Assembly (NCBI GenBank): GCA_905201915.1
Contig: CAJKQE010000085.1
Location: forward strand, 1-9,495
DNA: 9,495 nucleotides
Direction: 5' to 3'
Origin: an uncultured Lachnospiraceae bacterium
Lineage (GTDB): Bacteria > Bacillota > Clostridia > Lachnospirales > Lachnospiraceae
The first letter of the stretch is position 1, and every line of letters starts with the position of its first letter. Of the stretch, positions 1-6,426 are shown piece by piece. The translations under genes and the position numbers were made by a program. The notes under the pieces are model-generated. The model did not search any database and was not told the origin of the DNA. It worked only from the letters and a program-made list of their open reading frames with translations.

Positions 1-475
1 TATTTACATTAGGGAATACGTGTATTTTTAAGTCTTCTTTATTATCGTTTGTAATAACATTGACAAGTTTATAGTCAATAGTATCAATGCTGCTTTCATC
101 GGTAACAAGCAAATAAATTTCTACCTGCTTTTTTCTCCAGTCTACAAGCCAATATTCCGCAACTTCAACGGCTTTATACAATTCCATTTTTTCTTCTCTG
201 TCACGCTTTTCTGTAGAGTCTGATAAAACTTCCATAATAAATTTAGGAACGCCTAAAAAAGTTGTAGAGCGTCTGTTTTTTATATCACAGTTTATGGATA
301 CGTCCGGTATAATAGGATGATTTCCGTTTTCCGGCCATTTATATTTCACGCTGTCGCCAAATACTCTGCAAAGAGAACTTTTTAATTGTAAGCCCACATT
401 CATAACGAAGTTGTTAATAACCATAGAATGTTCAATGAATGTATTTGACATATCTTTTATGGGTAATGTATTCAC
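1..475 (-). CDS. Uma2 family endonuclease-like protein (3' end beyond window)
   Basis: The minus-strand frame is open from a GTG at 475 to the window edge (158 codons, C-terminus missing). It carries the Uma2/DUF820 pattern of the PD-(D/E)XK nuclease superfamily: PDVSINC with Asp58, then a beta strand FIMEVLSDST with Glu82, then EEKMELY with Lys96, then VAEYWLVD and a following strand VEIYLL. The family is usually about 180-200 aa, so most of it is present. The start is GTG because an in-frame TAA lies upstream, the only nearby upstream ATG (486) is in another frame and stops after four codons, and AAGGGGA sits about 10 nt before the GTG. ATG codon 9 is a weaker alternative. Uma2 proteins are common and often multicopy in clostridia and cyanobacteria; their cellular role is poorly known, so nuclease activity is inferred from the fold. 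It is divergent from the arginine operon and shows no functional link to it. Confidence 0.85.
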   Translation of the reverse strand, partial: MNTLPIKDMSNTFIEHSMVINNFVMNVGLQLKSSLCRVFGDSVKYKWPENGNHPIIPDVSINCDIKNRRSTTFLGVPKFIMEVLSDSTEKRDREEKMELYKAVEVAEYWLVDWRKKQVEIYLLVTDESSIDTIDYKLVNVITNDNKEDLKIHVFPNVN

Positions 476-504
476 GACTTTTTCATCCCCTTTTCTTTTT
501 TATT

Positions 505-534
505 AGTATAGCATATCTATTGGGTACACAGCAA
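505..534 (-). promoter_or_regulatory. Candidate SigA promoter for the Uma2 gene
   Basis: On the minus strand there is an extended -10, TG-C-TATACT (hexamer 510 to 505), preceded by TTGCTG (534 to 529) with an 18-nt spacer. It points to the GTG start at 475 with a leader of roughly 25 nt. The -10 is good and the -35 is weak. Confidence 0.5.
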
Positions 535-569
535 CAGAAAAAGCACTTGACAAAAAATGAAAAAAACTC

Positions 570-598
570 TTGCATAATCGAAAAAGTAGATGTATAAT
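570..598 (+). promoter_or_regulatory. Probable SigA promoter of the arginine operon
   Basis: A consensus TATAAT lies at 593-598. The hexamer 17 nt upstream is TTGCAT (570-575), a 3/6 match to TTGACA. Predicted transcription start is near 605, giving a leader of about 70 nt before argC. A perfect TTGACA at 547-552 lies too far upstream to pair with this -10 and has only CATAAT at a poor 20-nt spacing. The -10 is fully inside an ARG-box-like palindrome, so repressor binding should block the polymerase. Confidence 0.6.
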
Positions 599-604
599 TA
601 TGCA
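571..604 (+). promoter_or_regulatory. Tandem ARG-box-like operators (ArgR/AhrC sites)
   Basis: The 14-mer TGTATAATTATGCA (591-604) is palindromic except for one base pair and resembles the ArgR operator form TGnATnnnnATnCA. A weaker copy, TGCATAATCGAAAA (571-584), has a good left half. The centres are 20 bp apart, about two helical turns, close to the pairing of ARG boxes bound by one ArgR hexamer. Outer halves TTGCATAAT (570-578) and ATTATGCAA (597-605) are also perfect inverted repeats of each other. Position over the promoter of argC predicts arginine-dependent repression. The assignment rests on motif and context; no argR gene is in view. Confidence 0.65.
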
Positions 605-659
605 AAATAAAATTTTAAATATACACAAAGATGTGAATTTTATAAAAGACAACATAGAG

Positions 660-667
660 AGAAAGGA
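660..667 (+). promoter_or_regulatory. Ribosome binding site that fixes the argC start
   Basis: AGAAAGGA ends 8 nt before ATG 676 but touches ATG 667. The downstream ATG is therefore the likely start, which also gives the usual ArgC N-terminus MIKVGIIGSTGYAG. Confidence 0.7.
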
Positions 668-675
668 TGAATAAG

Positions 676-1716
676 ATGATTAAAGTAGGAATTATTGGCT
701 CTACAGGATATGCAGGCGGAGAACTTGTAAGACTTTTGACTGGGCATAAAAATGCAGAAATTAAGTGGTATGGTTCCAGAAGTCATCTTGACAAAAAGTA
801 TGCAGATGTTTATAGAAATATGTTTCAAATTATAGATGCCACTTGCATGGATGACGATATAGAAACACTGGCAGAACAGGTAGATGTAATCTTTACCGCA
901 ACACCTCAGGGACTATGTTCTTCTCTTGTAAATGAAGAGATCCTTTCAAAGGTTAAAATTATAGATTTAAGCGCTGACTTTAGATTGAAGGATGTGTCTG
1001 TCTATGAAAAATGGTATAAAATTACACATAAAAGTCCACAGTTTCTTCCGGAAGCAGTATATGGATTATGTGAAATCAACAGAGAAAAGATTAAAAGTGC
1101 AAGACTTTTGGCAAATCCGGGATGTTATACCACCTGTTCCATCTTGTCAGCTTATCCTCTTGTAAAAGAAGGGTTGATTGATACAGATACTTTAATTATT
1201 GATGCGAAATCCGGTACTTCCGGAGCCGGAAGAGGAGCAAAAGTTGACAATCTTTTCTGTGAAGTAAATGAAAATATGAAAGCTTATGCTGTAGGAAATC
1301 ACCGTCATACACCGGAAATAGAAGAACAGTTGGGATATGCAGCAGGAGAGAACATTGTTTTGAATTTTACACCTCATCTTGTACCTATGAATAGAGGAAT
1401 TCTGGTTACAGAATATGCAAAATTGAAAAAAGAAGTTACTCATGAAGAAATAAAGAAGGTTTATGATAAATACTATGGAAAAGAAAAATTTATCCGTATT
1501 TTGGAAAAGAATGTATATCCTGAAACAAAATGGGTAGAGGGAAGTAATTATACAGATATTGGTTTTCAGATTGATGAAAGAACTAATAGAATTATTGTAA
1601 TGGGTGCTCTTGACAATCTGGTAAAAGGTGCGGCAGGTCAGGCAGTACAGAATATGAATTTAATGTTTGGATTAGATGAAAAAGAGGGACTTGAACTTAT
1701 TCCAATGTTTCCATAG
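676..1716 (+). CDS. argC: N-acetyl-gamma-glutamyl-phosphate reductase
   Basis: Cytosolic NADPH-dependent enzyme that reduces N-acetylglutamyl phosphate to N-acetylglutamate semialdehyde, the third step of arginine synthesis. The N-terminal Rossmann fold shows GSTGYAG at residues 8-14. The catalytic cysteine is Cys150 in NPGCYTT, and the GNHRHTPEIE motif around 207-216 carries the active-site histidine. SGTSGAGRGAK (179-189) is also a family hallmark. At 346 aa from ATG 676 it has normal length; an in-frame ATG at 667 would add three residues but lacks a properly spaced ribosome site. It is the first gene of the operon, directly behind the ARG-box promoter, and its stop lies 12 nt before the GNAT gene, so the two are surely cotranscribed. 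Nothing is missing or broken. Confidence 0.97.
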   Translation: MIKVGIIGSTGYAGGELVRLLTGHKNAEIKWYGSRSHLDKKYADVYRNMFQIIDATCMDDDIETLAEQVDVIFTATPQGLCSSLVNEEILSKVKIIDLSADFRLKDVSVYEKWYKITHKSPQFLPEAVYGLCEINREKIKSARLLANPGCYTTCSILSAYPLVKEGLIDTDTLIIDAKSGTSGAGRGAKVDNLFCEVNENMKAYAVGNHRHTPEIEEQLGYAAGENIVLNFTPHLVPMNRGILVTEYAKLKKEVTHEEIKKVYDKYYGKEKFIRILEKNVYPETKWVEGSNYTDIGFQIDERTNRIIVMGALDNLVKGAAGQAVQNMNLMFGLDEKEGLELIPMFP

Positions 1717-1728
1717 AGAGGTGACAGC

Positions 1729-2184
1729 ATGATAAGAAAAATGGTAATTGAAGATTACGAGGAAGTATATAGCTTATGGAAAAAAATACAGGGATTTGGA
1801 ATACGCAGTATTGATGACTCAAAAGAAGGGGTAAAAAAATTTCTGGAAAGAAATCCGAAGACCAGTGTAGTAGCAGTGGAAAATTCTAAAATTGTGGGGG
1901 CAATTTTATGTGGACATGACGGGCGCAGAGGATGTCTTTATCACGTATGTGTAGACGAGAAATATCGAAGACAGGGCATAGGAAAAGCTATGGTAGTTGC
2001 TGTTATGAATGCACTGCAAGAGGAAGGAATTAACCATGTTTCTTTAATTGCTTTTGCTCAAAATGATATAGGAAATACCTTTTGGAATACTATTGGATGG
2101 CAGAAAAGACAGGATTTAAACTACTATGATTTTATTTTAAATACAGAGAATATTACACAGTTTAATGTGCAGCAGGAGGGGTAA
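1729..2184 (+). CDS. GNAT-family N-acetyltransferase inside the arginine operon
   Basis: A 151-aa single-domain GNAT protein. The acetyl-CoA pyrophosphate-binding loop R80-x-x-G83-x-G85 lies in YRRQGIGKAM, preceded by the beta4 strand CLYHVCVDE. A C-terminal NDIGNTFWNTIGWQKR segment matches the usual GNAT motif B (N-x-x-A/G-x-x-F/W-x-x-x-G-W/F). Overall it looks like the YpeA/RimI-like group. The substrate is unknown. The position between argC and argJ, with a ribosome site (GAGAGGTGA) overlapping the argC stop region and only 2 nt to argJ, means it is expressed with arginine enzymes. An anaplerotic N-acetylglutamate synthase role is therefore possible, since short GNAT-type NAGS enzymes exist. 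It does not look like classical ArgA, which has an amino-acid-kinase domain. A protein or small-molecule acetylase that happens to live in the operon is the alternative. Confidence 0.9.
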   Translation: MIRKMVIEDYEEVYSLWKKIQGFGIRSIDDSKEGVKKFLERNPKTSVVAVENSKIVGAILCGHDGRRGCLYHVCVDEKYRRQGIGKAMVVAVMNALQEEGINHVSLIAFAQNDIGNTFWNTIGWQKRQDLNYYDFILNTENITQFNVQQEG

Positions 2185-2186
2185 GG

Positions 2187-3410
2187 ATGAACATAATAAA
2201 TGGTGGAGTAACTGCAGCAAAAGGGTTTGAAGCAGCATCTGCAGCAGCGGGAATTAAATATCAGGGAAGAACAGACATGGCTTTGGTATACAGCCAGAAA
2301 CCATGTGAAGCAGCAGGAACTTTTACTACAAACGTGGTGAAAGCAGCTCCAGTAAAATGGGATAAAAAAGTGGTGGAAAGCAGTGTGAAACCACAGGTTA
2401 TTGTTATCAATTCCGGAATTGCCAATGCCTGTACAGGAGAGGCAGGAATGGAGTGCTGTAAAGAAGTGGCAAAAGAAGCTGCAAAAGTGCTGGAAACAGA
2501 GACAGAAAGCGTATTAATTGGTTCTACAGGAGTGATTGGTATGCAGCTTCCTGTAGAAAAGATGAAAGCAGGTGTGCATCTATTAGCGGAAGAAAAAGCT
2601 GCTGGACAGGAAATGGGAAATTTAGCTGCAAAAGCAATTATGACTACAGACACAAAAGAAAAAGAAGCAGCAGTGACTATTGAAATTGACGGAAAAACAG
2701 TGACTATCGGCGGAATGGCAAAAGGCTCCGGCATGATTCATCCGAATATGTGTACCATGCTGGCATTTATTACAACCGATGCAGTGATTTCCAAGGAAGC
2801 TCTGCAGGCGGCTTTAAGCAGTGATGTGGAAGAAACTTATAATATGATTTCCGTGGACGGAGATACGTCTACAAATGATACTGTTTTGCTTTTAGCCAAT
2901 CAAATGGCAGGAAATAAGGAAATTCAAAAAGGTACAAAAGAATTTGAAATTTTTAAGGAAGCACTTCATGAAGTAAATACAACATTAGCAAAGAAAATTG
3001 CCGGTGACGGAGAAGGTGCCACAGCTCTTTTAGAAGTAATTGTTCAGGGTGCAGAGACGAAAGACCAGGCAAAGACATTGGCGAAATCTGTGATATGTTC
3101 TAATTTGACGAAAACAGCCATTGCAGGACATGATGCCAACTGGGGAAGAATTTTATGTGCTATGGGATATGCAGGTGTAGAATTTGATCCGGAAAAAACA
3201 GATTTGTTTATAAAAAGCAGCGCAGGGGAATTGAAGCTTGTAGAAAATGGAATGGCATTGGATTACAGCGAGGAAAAAGCTACAGAAATTCTATCACAGC
3301 CGGAGGTTTCTATTATGGCAGATATAAAATTGGGAAAAGAAAGTGCAATAGCATGGGGGTGTGATTTGACACATGGTTATATTGATATTAATGCAGACTA
3401 TAGGAGCTAA
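2187..3410 (+). CDS. argJ: Glutamate N-acetyltransferase / amino-acid acetyltransferase
   Basis: Ornithine acetyltransferase moves the acetyl group from acetylornithine back to glutamate, closing the acetyl cycle; bifunctional members also use acetyl-CoA. The 407-aa precursor is full length for the Ntn-type family that self-cleaves into alpha and beta chains. The cleavage motif is KGSGMIHPNMCTML, with Thr190 as the new N-terminal nucleophile. The oxyanion-hole segment GSTGVIG (112-118) and the AGHDANWGRI motif (about 317-326) are intact. The residue before the nucleophile is Cys189, where many characterised ArgJ proteins have Ala. The start ATG follows AGGAGGGG at good spacing and lies 2 nt after the GNAT stop. 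Whether this ArgJ is mono- or bifunctional cannot be read from sequence; the neighbouring GNAT gene makes the question relevant. Confidence 0.97.
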   Translation: MNIINGGVTAAKGFEAASAAAGIKYQGRTDMALVYSQKPCEAAGTFTTNVVKAAPVKWDKKVVESSVKPQVIVINSGIANACTGEAGMECCKEVAKEAAKVLETETESVLIGSTGVIGMQLPVEKMKAGVHLLAEEKAAGQEMGNLAAKAIMTTDTKEKEAAVTIEIDGKTVTIGGMAKGSGMIHPNMCTMLAFITTDAVISKEALQAALSSDVEETYNMISVDGDTSTNDTVLLLANQMAGNKEIQKGTKEFEIFKEALHEVNTTLAKKIAGDGEGATALLEVIVQGAETKDQAKTLAKSVICSNLTKTAIAGHDANWGRILCAMGYAGVEFDPEKTDLFIKSSAGELKLVENGMALDYSEEKATEILSQPEVSIMADIKLGKESAIAWGCDLTHGYIDINADYRS

Positions 3411-3415
3411 CAAAC

Positions 3416-4312
3416 ATGAATGAAAATATGAATCAATATCTTGAAAAAGCAAAAGTACTGGTAGAGGCATTACCTTATATCCAGAAATTTAACAGAAAAA
3501 TTATTGTAGTAAAATACGGCGGAAGCGCCATGACAGATGAAGCTTTAAAAAGAAAGGTAATCGAAGATGTAACTCTTTTAAAGCTGGTTGGTTTTAAGCC
3601 GATTGTCGTACACGGAGGAGGCAAAGAAATCAGCAAATGGGTTGCAAAAACAGGAAAAGAACCACAGTTTATCAATGGTCTTCGTGTGACAGATGAAGAG
3701 ACCATGGAAATAGCAGAAATGGTTTTGGGAAAAGTAAATAAAAGTCTGGTACAGCTGGTAGAAAGTCTGGGTGTCCGTGCCATTGGAATCAGTGGAAAAG
3801 ACGGAGGTCTTTTAAAGGTGAAAAAGAAATATTCAGACGGTAAAGATATTGGATTTGTAGGAGAAATTAAGAAGGTAAACAGCAGTATTTTATACGATCT
3901 TTTAGAGAAAGATTTCCTTCCTATTGTGTGCCCTATAGGTCTGGATGATGAATGGAATACTTATAATATTAATGCAGATGATGCAGCCTGCGCTATTGCA
4001 AAAGCAATGCATGCAGAAAAACTTGCTTTCCTGACAGACATGGAAGGCGTTTACAAAGATCGTTCTGATCCATCTACTTTGATTTCCGAATTGTGGGTAA
4101 AAGATGCAGAAGAATTGATGAAATCAGGTTGTATTGGAGGGGGAATGCTTCCGAAATTACATAGTTGTATTGATGCTATTGAAAATGGGGTTTCTCGTGT
4201 ACATATTTTAGATGGACGTATTCCTCACTGCCTGTTATTGGAAATTTTCACGAATAAGGGAATTGGAACTGCCATTTTACAGGAGGGAGAAAACAAATAT
4301 TATGAAGAATAA
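3416..4312 (+). CDS. argB: Acetylglutamate kinase
   Basis: Phosphorylates N-acetylglutamate with ATP, the second and usually controlled step of the pathway. The amino-acid-kinase fold shows VVKYGGSAM with Lys33, VVHGGGKEI (64-72), the substrate arginine in NGLRVTDEE (Arg90), AIGISGKDGG (122-131), YNINADDAA (183-191) and MLPKL with Lys246. An N-terminal stretch of about 25 residues before the first beta strand, and the C-terminal LLLEIFTNKGIGTAI signature, resemble hexameric NAG kinases that are feedback-inhibited by arginine. I infer arginine control at the enzyme level in addition to the operator. At 298 aa its length is normal. The start follows AGGAG at 9 nt, 5 nt after the argJ stop; the 3' end overlaps argD by 11 nt. 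Confidence 0.97.
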   Translation: MNENMNQYLEKAKVLVEALPYIQKFNRKIIVVKYGGSAMTDEALKRKVIEDVTLLKLVGFKPIVVHGGGKEISKWVAKTGKEPQFINGLRVTDEETMEIAEMVLGKVNKSLVQLVESLGVRAIGISGKDGGLLKVKKKYSDGKDIGFVGEIKKVNSSILYDLLEKDFLPIVCPIGLDDEWNTYNINADDAACAIAKAMHAEKLAFLTDMEGVYKDRSDPSTLISELWVKDAEELMKSGCIGGGMLPKLHSCIDAIENGVSRVHILDGRIPHCLLLEIFTNKGIGTAILQEGENKYYEE

Positions 4313-5483
4313 AAGTATAGAAATTTCAGAAGAAAACCTGCTTCATATTTACAACCGTTTTCCCATTGCTTTAGAGCATGGAGAAGGTATGTATTTATAT
4401 GATGAAAACGGTAAAAAATATCTGGATTTTGGGGCGGGGTTTGCTGTTTCTGCATTGGGATATGGAAATAAAAAGCTGACAGAAGCTTTAAAGGAACAGA
4501 TTGATTTACTCTATCATACTTCTAATCTGTATTACCATAAGAATTGTGCAGAGGCTGCAGAGAAATTAAATAAATATGCCCAAATGGATAAAATATTTTT
4601 TACAAACAGCGGTGCGGAAGCTATAGAAGGAGCTTTGAAAACGGCCAGAAGATATGCGTATAACAAGAAATCCGGTAAATATGAATTTATTGCTATGAAA
4701 AATTCTTTCCATGGACGTACCTTTGGAGCTTTATCTGTAACAGGAAATGAGGCTTACAGAACGCCGTTTGAACCTTTAGTTCCCGGTGTTTCTTTTGCAG
4801 AATTTAATAATATTGAAAGTGTAAAAAAACTGGTCACAGATAAAACTTGTGCCATTATTTTAGAGCCAATTCAGGGAGAAGGAGGCATTCATCCGGCAAC
4901 ACAGGAATTTTTGGAAGAAATCAGAAAGCTATGTGATGAAAATGACATTTTGCTGATTTTTGATGAGGTGCAATGTGGTATGGGAAGAAGCGGTTCTATG
5001 TTTGCTTGGCAGGGTTACAAGGTGAAACCGGATATCCTTGCTATGGCAAAAGGGATTGGAAGCGGGATTCCTGTAGGTGCTTTTGGAATGACGAAAAAGG
5101 TGGCAGAAAATTCTTTAAAACCAGGGGATCATGGGGCAACTTATGGCGGAAATCCTTTGGCGTGTAAAGCTGTAAAAACAGTTCTCGATATCTTTGAGGA
5201 AGAAGATATTTTAGGACATGTAAAAGAAATAACACCTTATTTAGAAGCTGCTTTAGATGATTTGGTAAAGGATTTAGACTGTGTTTTAGAAAGAAGAGGA
5301 AAAGGTCTGATACAGGGAATTGTTTTGAAACAACCGGTATCAGAAGTATGTACAAAAGCAATGGAGGAAGGTTTATTGGTTATTCAGGCACATGGAAATG
5401 TATTGCGTTTAGTGCCGCCTCTTATTGTAGAGAAAGAACACATTGTTGAAATGATAGAAAAACTGAAAAAAGCATTAAGATAA
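4302..5483 (+). CDS. argD: Acetylornithine aminotransferase
   Basis: PLP-dependent class-III aminotransferase that converts N-acetylglutamate semialdehyde plus glutamate to N-acetylornithine and 2-oxoglutarate. At 393 aa it has normal length. Key segments are TNSGAEAIEGALKTAR (101-116), the cofactor-stacking SFHGRT (135-140), ILEPIQGEGG (186-195), LIFDEVQCGMGR with Asp221, the Schiff-base lysine in MAKGIGSG (Lys250), and ATYGGNPLA (279-287). The frame is open from 4212, but ATG 4302 gives the family N-terminus (an ENLLHIYNRFPI-type start) and follows AGGAGGGAGA, with a rather long spacing of 12-14 nt. The start lies inside the end of argB, which suggests translational coupling. It is the last arginine gene before cotJA, and no convincing terminator follows it. 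Confidence 0.96.
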   Translation: MKNKSIEISEENLLHIYNRFPIALEHGEGMYLYDENGKKYLDFGAGFAVSALGYGNKKLTEALKEQIDLLYHTSNLYYHKNCAEAAEKLNKYAQMDKIFFTNSGAEAIEGALKTARRYAYNKKSGKYEFIAMKNSFHGRTFGALSVTGNEAYRTPFEPLVPGVSFAEFNNIESVKKLVTDKTCAIILEPIQGEGGIHPATQEFLEEIRKLCDENDILLIFDEVQCGMGRSGSMFAWQGYKVKPDILAMAKGIGSGIPVGAFGMTKKVAENSLKPGDHGATYGGNPLACKAVKTVLDIFEEEDILGHVKEITPYLEAALDDLVKDLDCVLERRGKGLIQGIVLKQPVSEVCTKAMEEGLLVIQAHGNVLRLVPPLIVEKEHIVEMIEKLKKALR

Positions 5484-5496
5484 AAAAGAGCGGGGA

Positions 5497-5523
5497 ACAT
5501 TTTATGCGTTTTTCCATAAAATA
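5497..5523 (+). promoter_or_regulatory. Possible SigK-type promoter of the cotJ operon
   Basis: CATAAAATA (5515-5523) fits the SigK -10 form CATAnnnTA. An ACA at 5497-5499 lies 15 nt upstream as a minimal -35 (AC). Mother-cell expression is expected for coat genes; B. subtilis cotJ is SigE-controlled, so the sigma factor is uncertain. The motif is short, and AT-rich DNA matches it by chance fairly often. Confidence 0.3.
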
Positions 5524-5535
5524 TTACTGTAATAT
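5521..5535. promoter_or_regulatory. 15-bp perfect palindrome upstream of cotJA
   Basis: ATATTAC-T-GTAATAT is a perfect 7-bp inverted repeat around one base. The one-base centre suits a dimeric DNA-binding protein better than an RNA hairpin. It abuts the candidate SigK -10 and so could be an operator. The binding protein is unknown. Confidence 0.35.
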
Positions 5536-5575
5536 CATAACAGAAAAATTTCTGTTTATGGGTAGAGGTGAAATT

Positions 5576-5869
5576 ATGGATAATTACCGTATGAATTATG
5601 GAGTTTCCCGCTCTTGTAATTGTAAAACAAAACCAAGGGAAATGCCGGCGCAAAATTCCTGTATGCAGAGAACTGCGCCTAACTGCTGTTGCGATAAAAT
5701 TGAAGATATGGGCATTTATGCTCATGCAGATCACCTTCCTTTAGCTATGGCCTATGTACCATGTCAAAATTTTACCAATACATTTCATTTGCAAAAAGCA
5801 CTTCAGATGGGAACCATTTTTCCTGAACTTTGCATGCCATTTTGTGGAAAGAGAGGTGTCTGCAGATGA
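5576..5869 (+). CDS. cotJA: Spore coat associated protein CotJA
   Basis: A 97-aa protein with the CotJA core LPLAMAYVPCQNF (54-66) followed by a helix and GTIFPEL...PFCGKRG (79-94). CotJA is a small coat-associated protein made in the mother cell, needed with CotJC for assembly of the latter in B. subtilis. An unusual feature here is ten cysteines (14, 16, 29, 37-39, 63, 86, 90, 96), including a CCC run and Cys63 in the position where VPWQ is common, which suggests disulfide cross-linking or metal binding. The start is ATG 5576, placed just after AGAGGTGA; an upstream in-frame ATG at 5504 would add 24 residues without family similarity. The 3' end overlaps the cotJB start as ATGA, indicating translational coupling. 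Confidence 0.88.
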   Translation: MDNYRMNYGVSRSCNCKTKPREMPAQNSCMQRTAPNCCCDKIEDMGIYAHADHLPLAMAYVPCQNFTNTFHLQKALQMGTIFPELCMPFCGKRGVCR

Positions 5870-6138
5870 CAAAAAATGATGTTTATGCAAAAAAAGAGCT
5901 TTTGAAAAAAATCAATGAAGTGAGTTTTGCGGTAAATGATATCACTTTATATCTGGATACCCATCCCTGCGATGAAAAAGCCCTTGCTTATTATGAGGAA
6001 ATGTCAGAAATGCGAGACAAAGCATTGAAAGAATATGCAAGGCTTTATGGACCGCTGACCATTGATACGGCAAAGGAAACCTGCAGCCGTCAGTGGGAGT
6101 GGGTGAAACAGCCGTGGCCATGGGAAGGAGGATGCTAG
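5866..6138 (+). CDS. cotJB: Spore coat protein CotJB
   Basis: A 90-aa protein matching the CotJB family along its length: LLKKINEVSFAVNDITLYLDTHP (12-34), a helix with KALAYY (38-43), YGPLTI (61-66), and the terminal tryptophan-rich WEWVKQPWPWEGG (77-89). It is a component of the cotJ operon, which contributes to the inner spore coat; its molecular job is unknown. The start ATG 5866 overlaps the cotJA stop (ATGA) and follows GAGAGGTG. The frame is open upstream from 5830, but that part lies within cotJA and has no family similarity. The stop is 3 nt before the cotJC start, so the three genes form one translational unit. Confidence 0.92.
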   Translation: MTKNDVYAKKELLKKINEVSFAVNDITLYLDTHPCDEKALAYYEEMSEMRDKALKEYARLYGPLTIDTAKETCSRQWEWVKQPWPWEGGC

Positions 6139-6141
6139 GTT

Positions 6142-6426
6142 ATGTGGAATTATGAAAAAAGATTGCAGTTTCCGATTAACATTAAGAAACCGGATGCCAG
6201 AGCAGCAAAGGTGATTATCAGTCAATATGGAGGGCCGGATGGGGAGCTGAGTGCTTCTATGCGATATCTTTCCCAGAGGTTTTCTATGACAAACCGTATG
6301 GCTATGGGAGCGCTGACGGATATCGGTATATCGGTATCAAAATTGCGCACGTTATTTTTCAATAAAAGATGTTTCCAAAATCTCTGTTTTAAAAAATTCC
6401 TGTTTTCCAGAAGTTCTGATTTTTAG
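6142..6426 (+). pseudogene. cotJC: cotJC, manganese-catalase-like spore coat protein, interrupted after codon 62
   Basis: Residues 1-62 are a textbook CotJC / manganese catalase N-terminus: MWNYEKRLQFP, then QYGGPDGELSASMRYLSQRF, with Glu35 at the position of the first metal ligand, ending in ALTDIG (codon 62 ends at 6327). Family members continue TEELAHLE, which carries the next ligands, for a total near 190 aa. Here the frame instead runs into 32 unrelated codons that overlap the 3' end of the recombinase gene on the other strand, and it stops at 6426. The first 62 codons look undamaged, with a good AAGGAGGA site 9 nt before the start. The break is clean and falls at an attachment-like sequence, so this is an insertion, not decay. 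It is non-functional as it stands, but could be restored by precise excision if the missing 3' part lies beyond the element. Confidence 0.88.
6319..6338. other. Putative recombinase attachment site (one element end, att-like)
   Basis: GATATCGGTATATCGGTATC is an imperfect dyad (8 of 10 pairs match) centred at 6328/6329 and also a direct repeat of ATATCGGT (6320-6327, 6328-6335). The centre falls where cotJC similarity ends. Large serine recombinases act on short imperfect inverted repeats with a central dinucleotide. The exact crossover point cannot be set without the other end. Confidence 0.5.

Larger units (their letters stand above)
5486..5615 (+). repeat. 13-bp inverted repeat bracketing the cotJA start
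   Basis: AAGAGCGGGGAAC (5486-5498), starting 2 nt after the argD stop, can pair with GTTTCCCGCTCTT (5603-5615) inside cotJA codons 10-14: twelve Watson-Crick pairs and one G-U. The 104-nt loop holds the candidate sporulation promoter, the cotJA ribosome site and its start codon. Only transcripts reading through from argD would contain both arms. The function is unknown. Confidence 0.55.

Noticed and set aside
547..578. TTGACA (547-552) with CATAAT (573-578) as the argC promoter
   Set aside because: The spacing of 20 nt is poor, while TATAAT at 593-598 has a 17-nt-spaced partner and sits inside the operator. It could be a minor promoter.
4212..4301. Upstream extension of argD from ATG 4212
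   Set aside because: The 30 extra residues lie within argB in another frame and have no similarity to the ArgD N-terminus; ATG 4302 follows the ribosome site.
5541..5554. CAGAAAAATTTCTG as an argD terminator
   Set aside because: The stem is six A/T-rich pairs with a two-base loop and only a short, broken T run. It is too weak for an intrinsic terminator.
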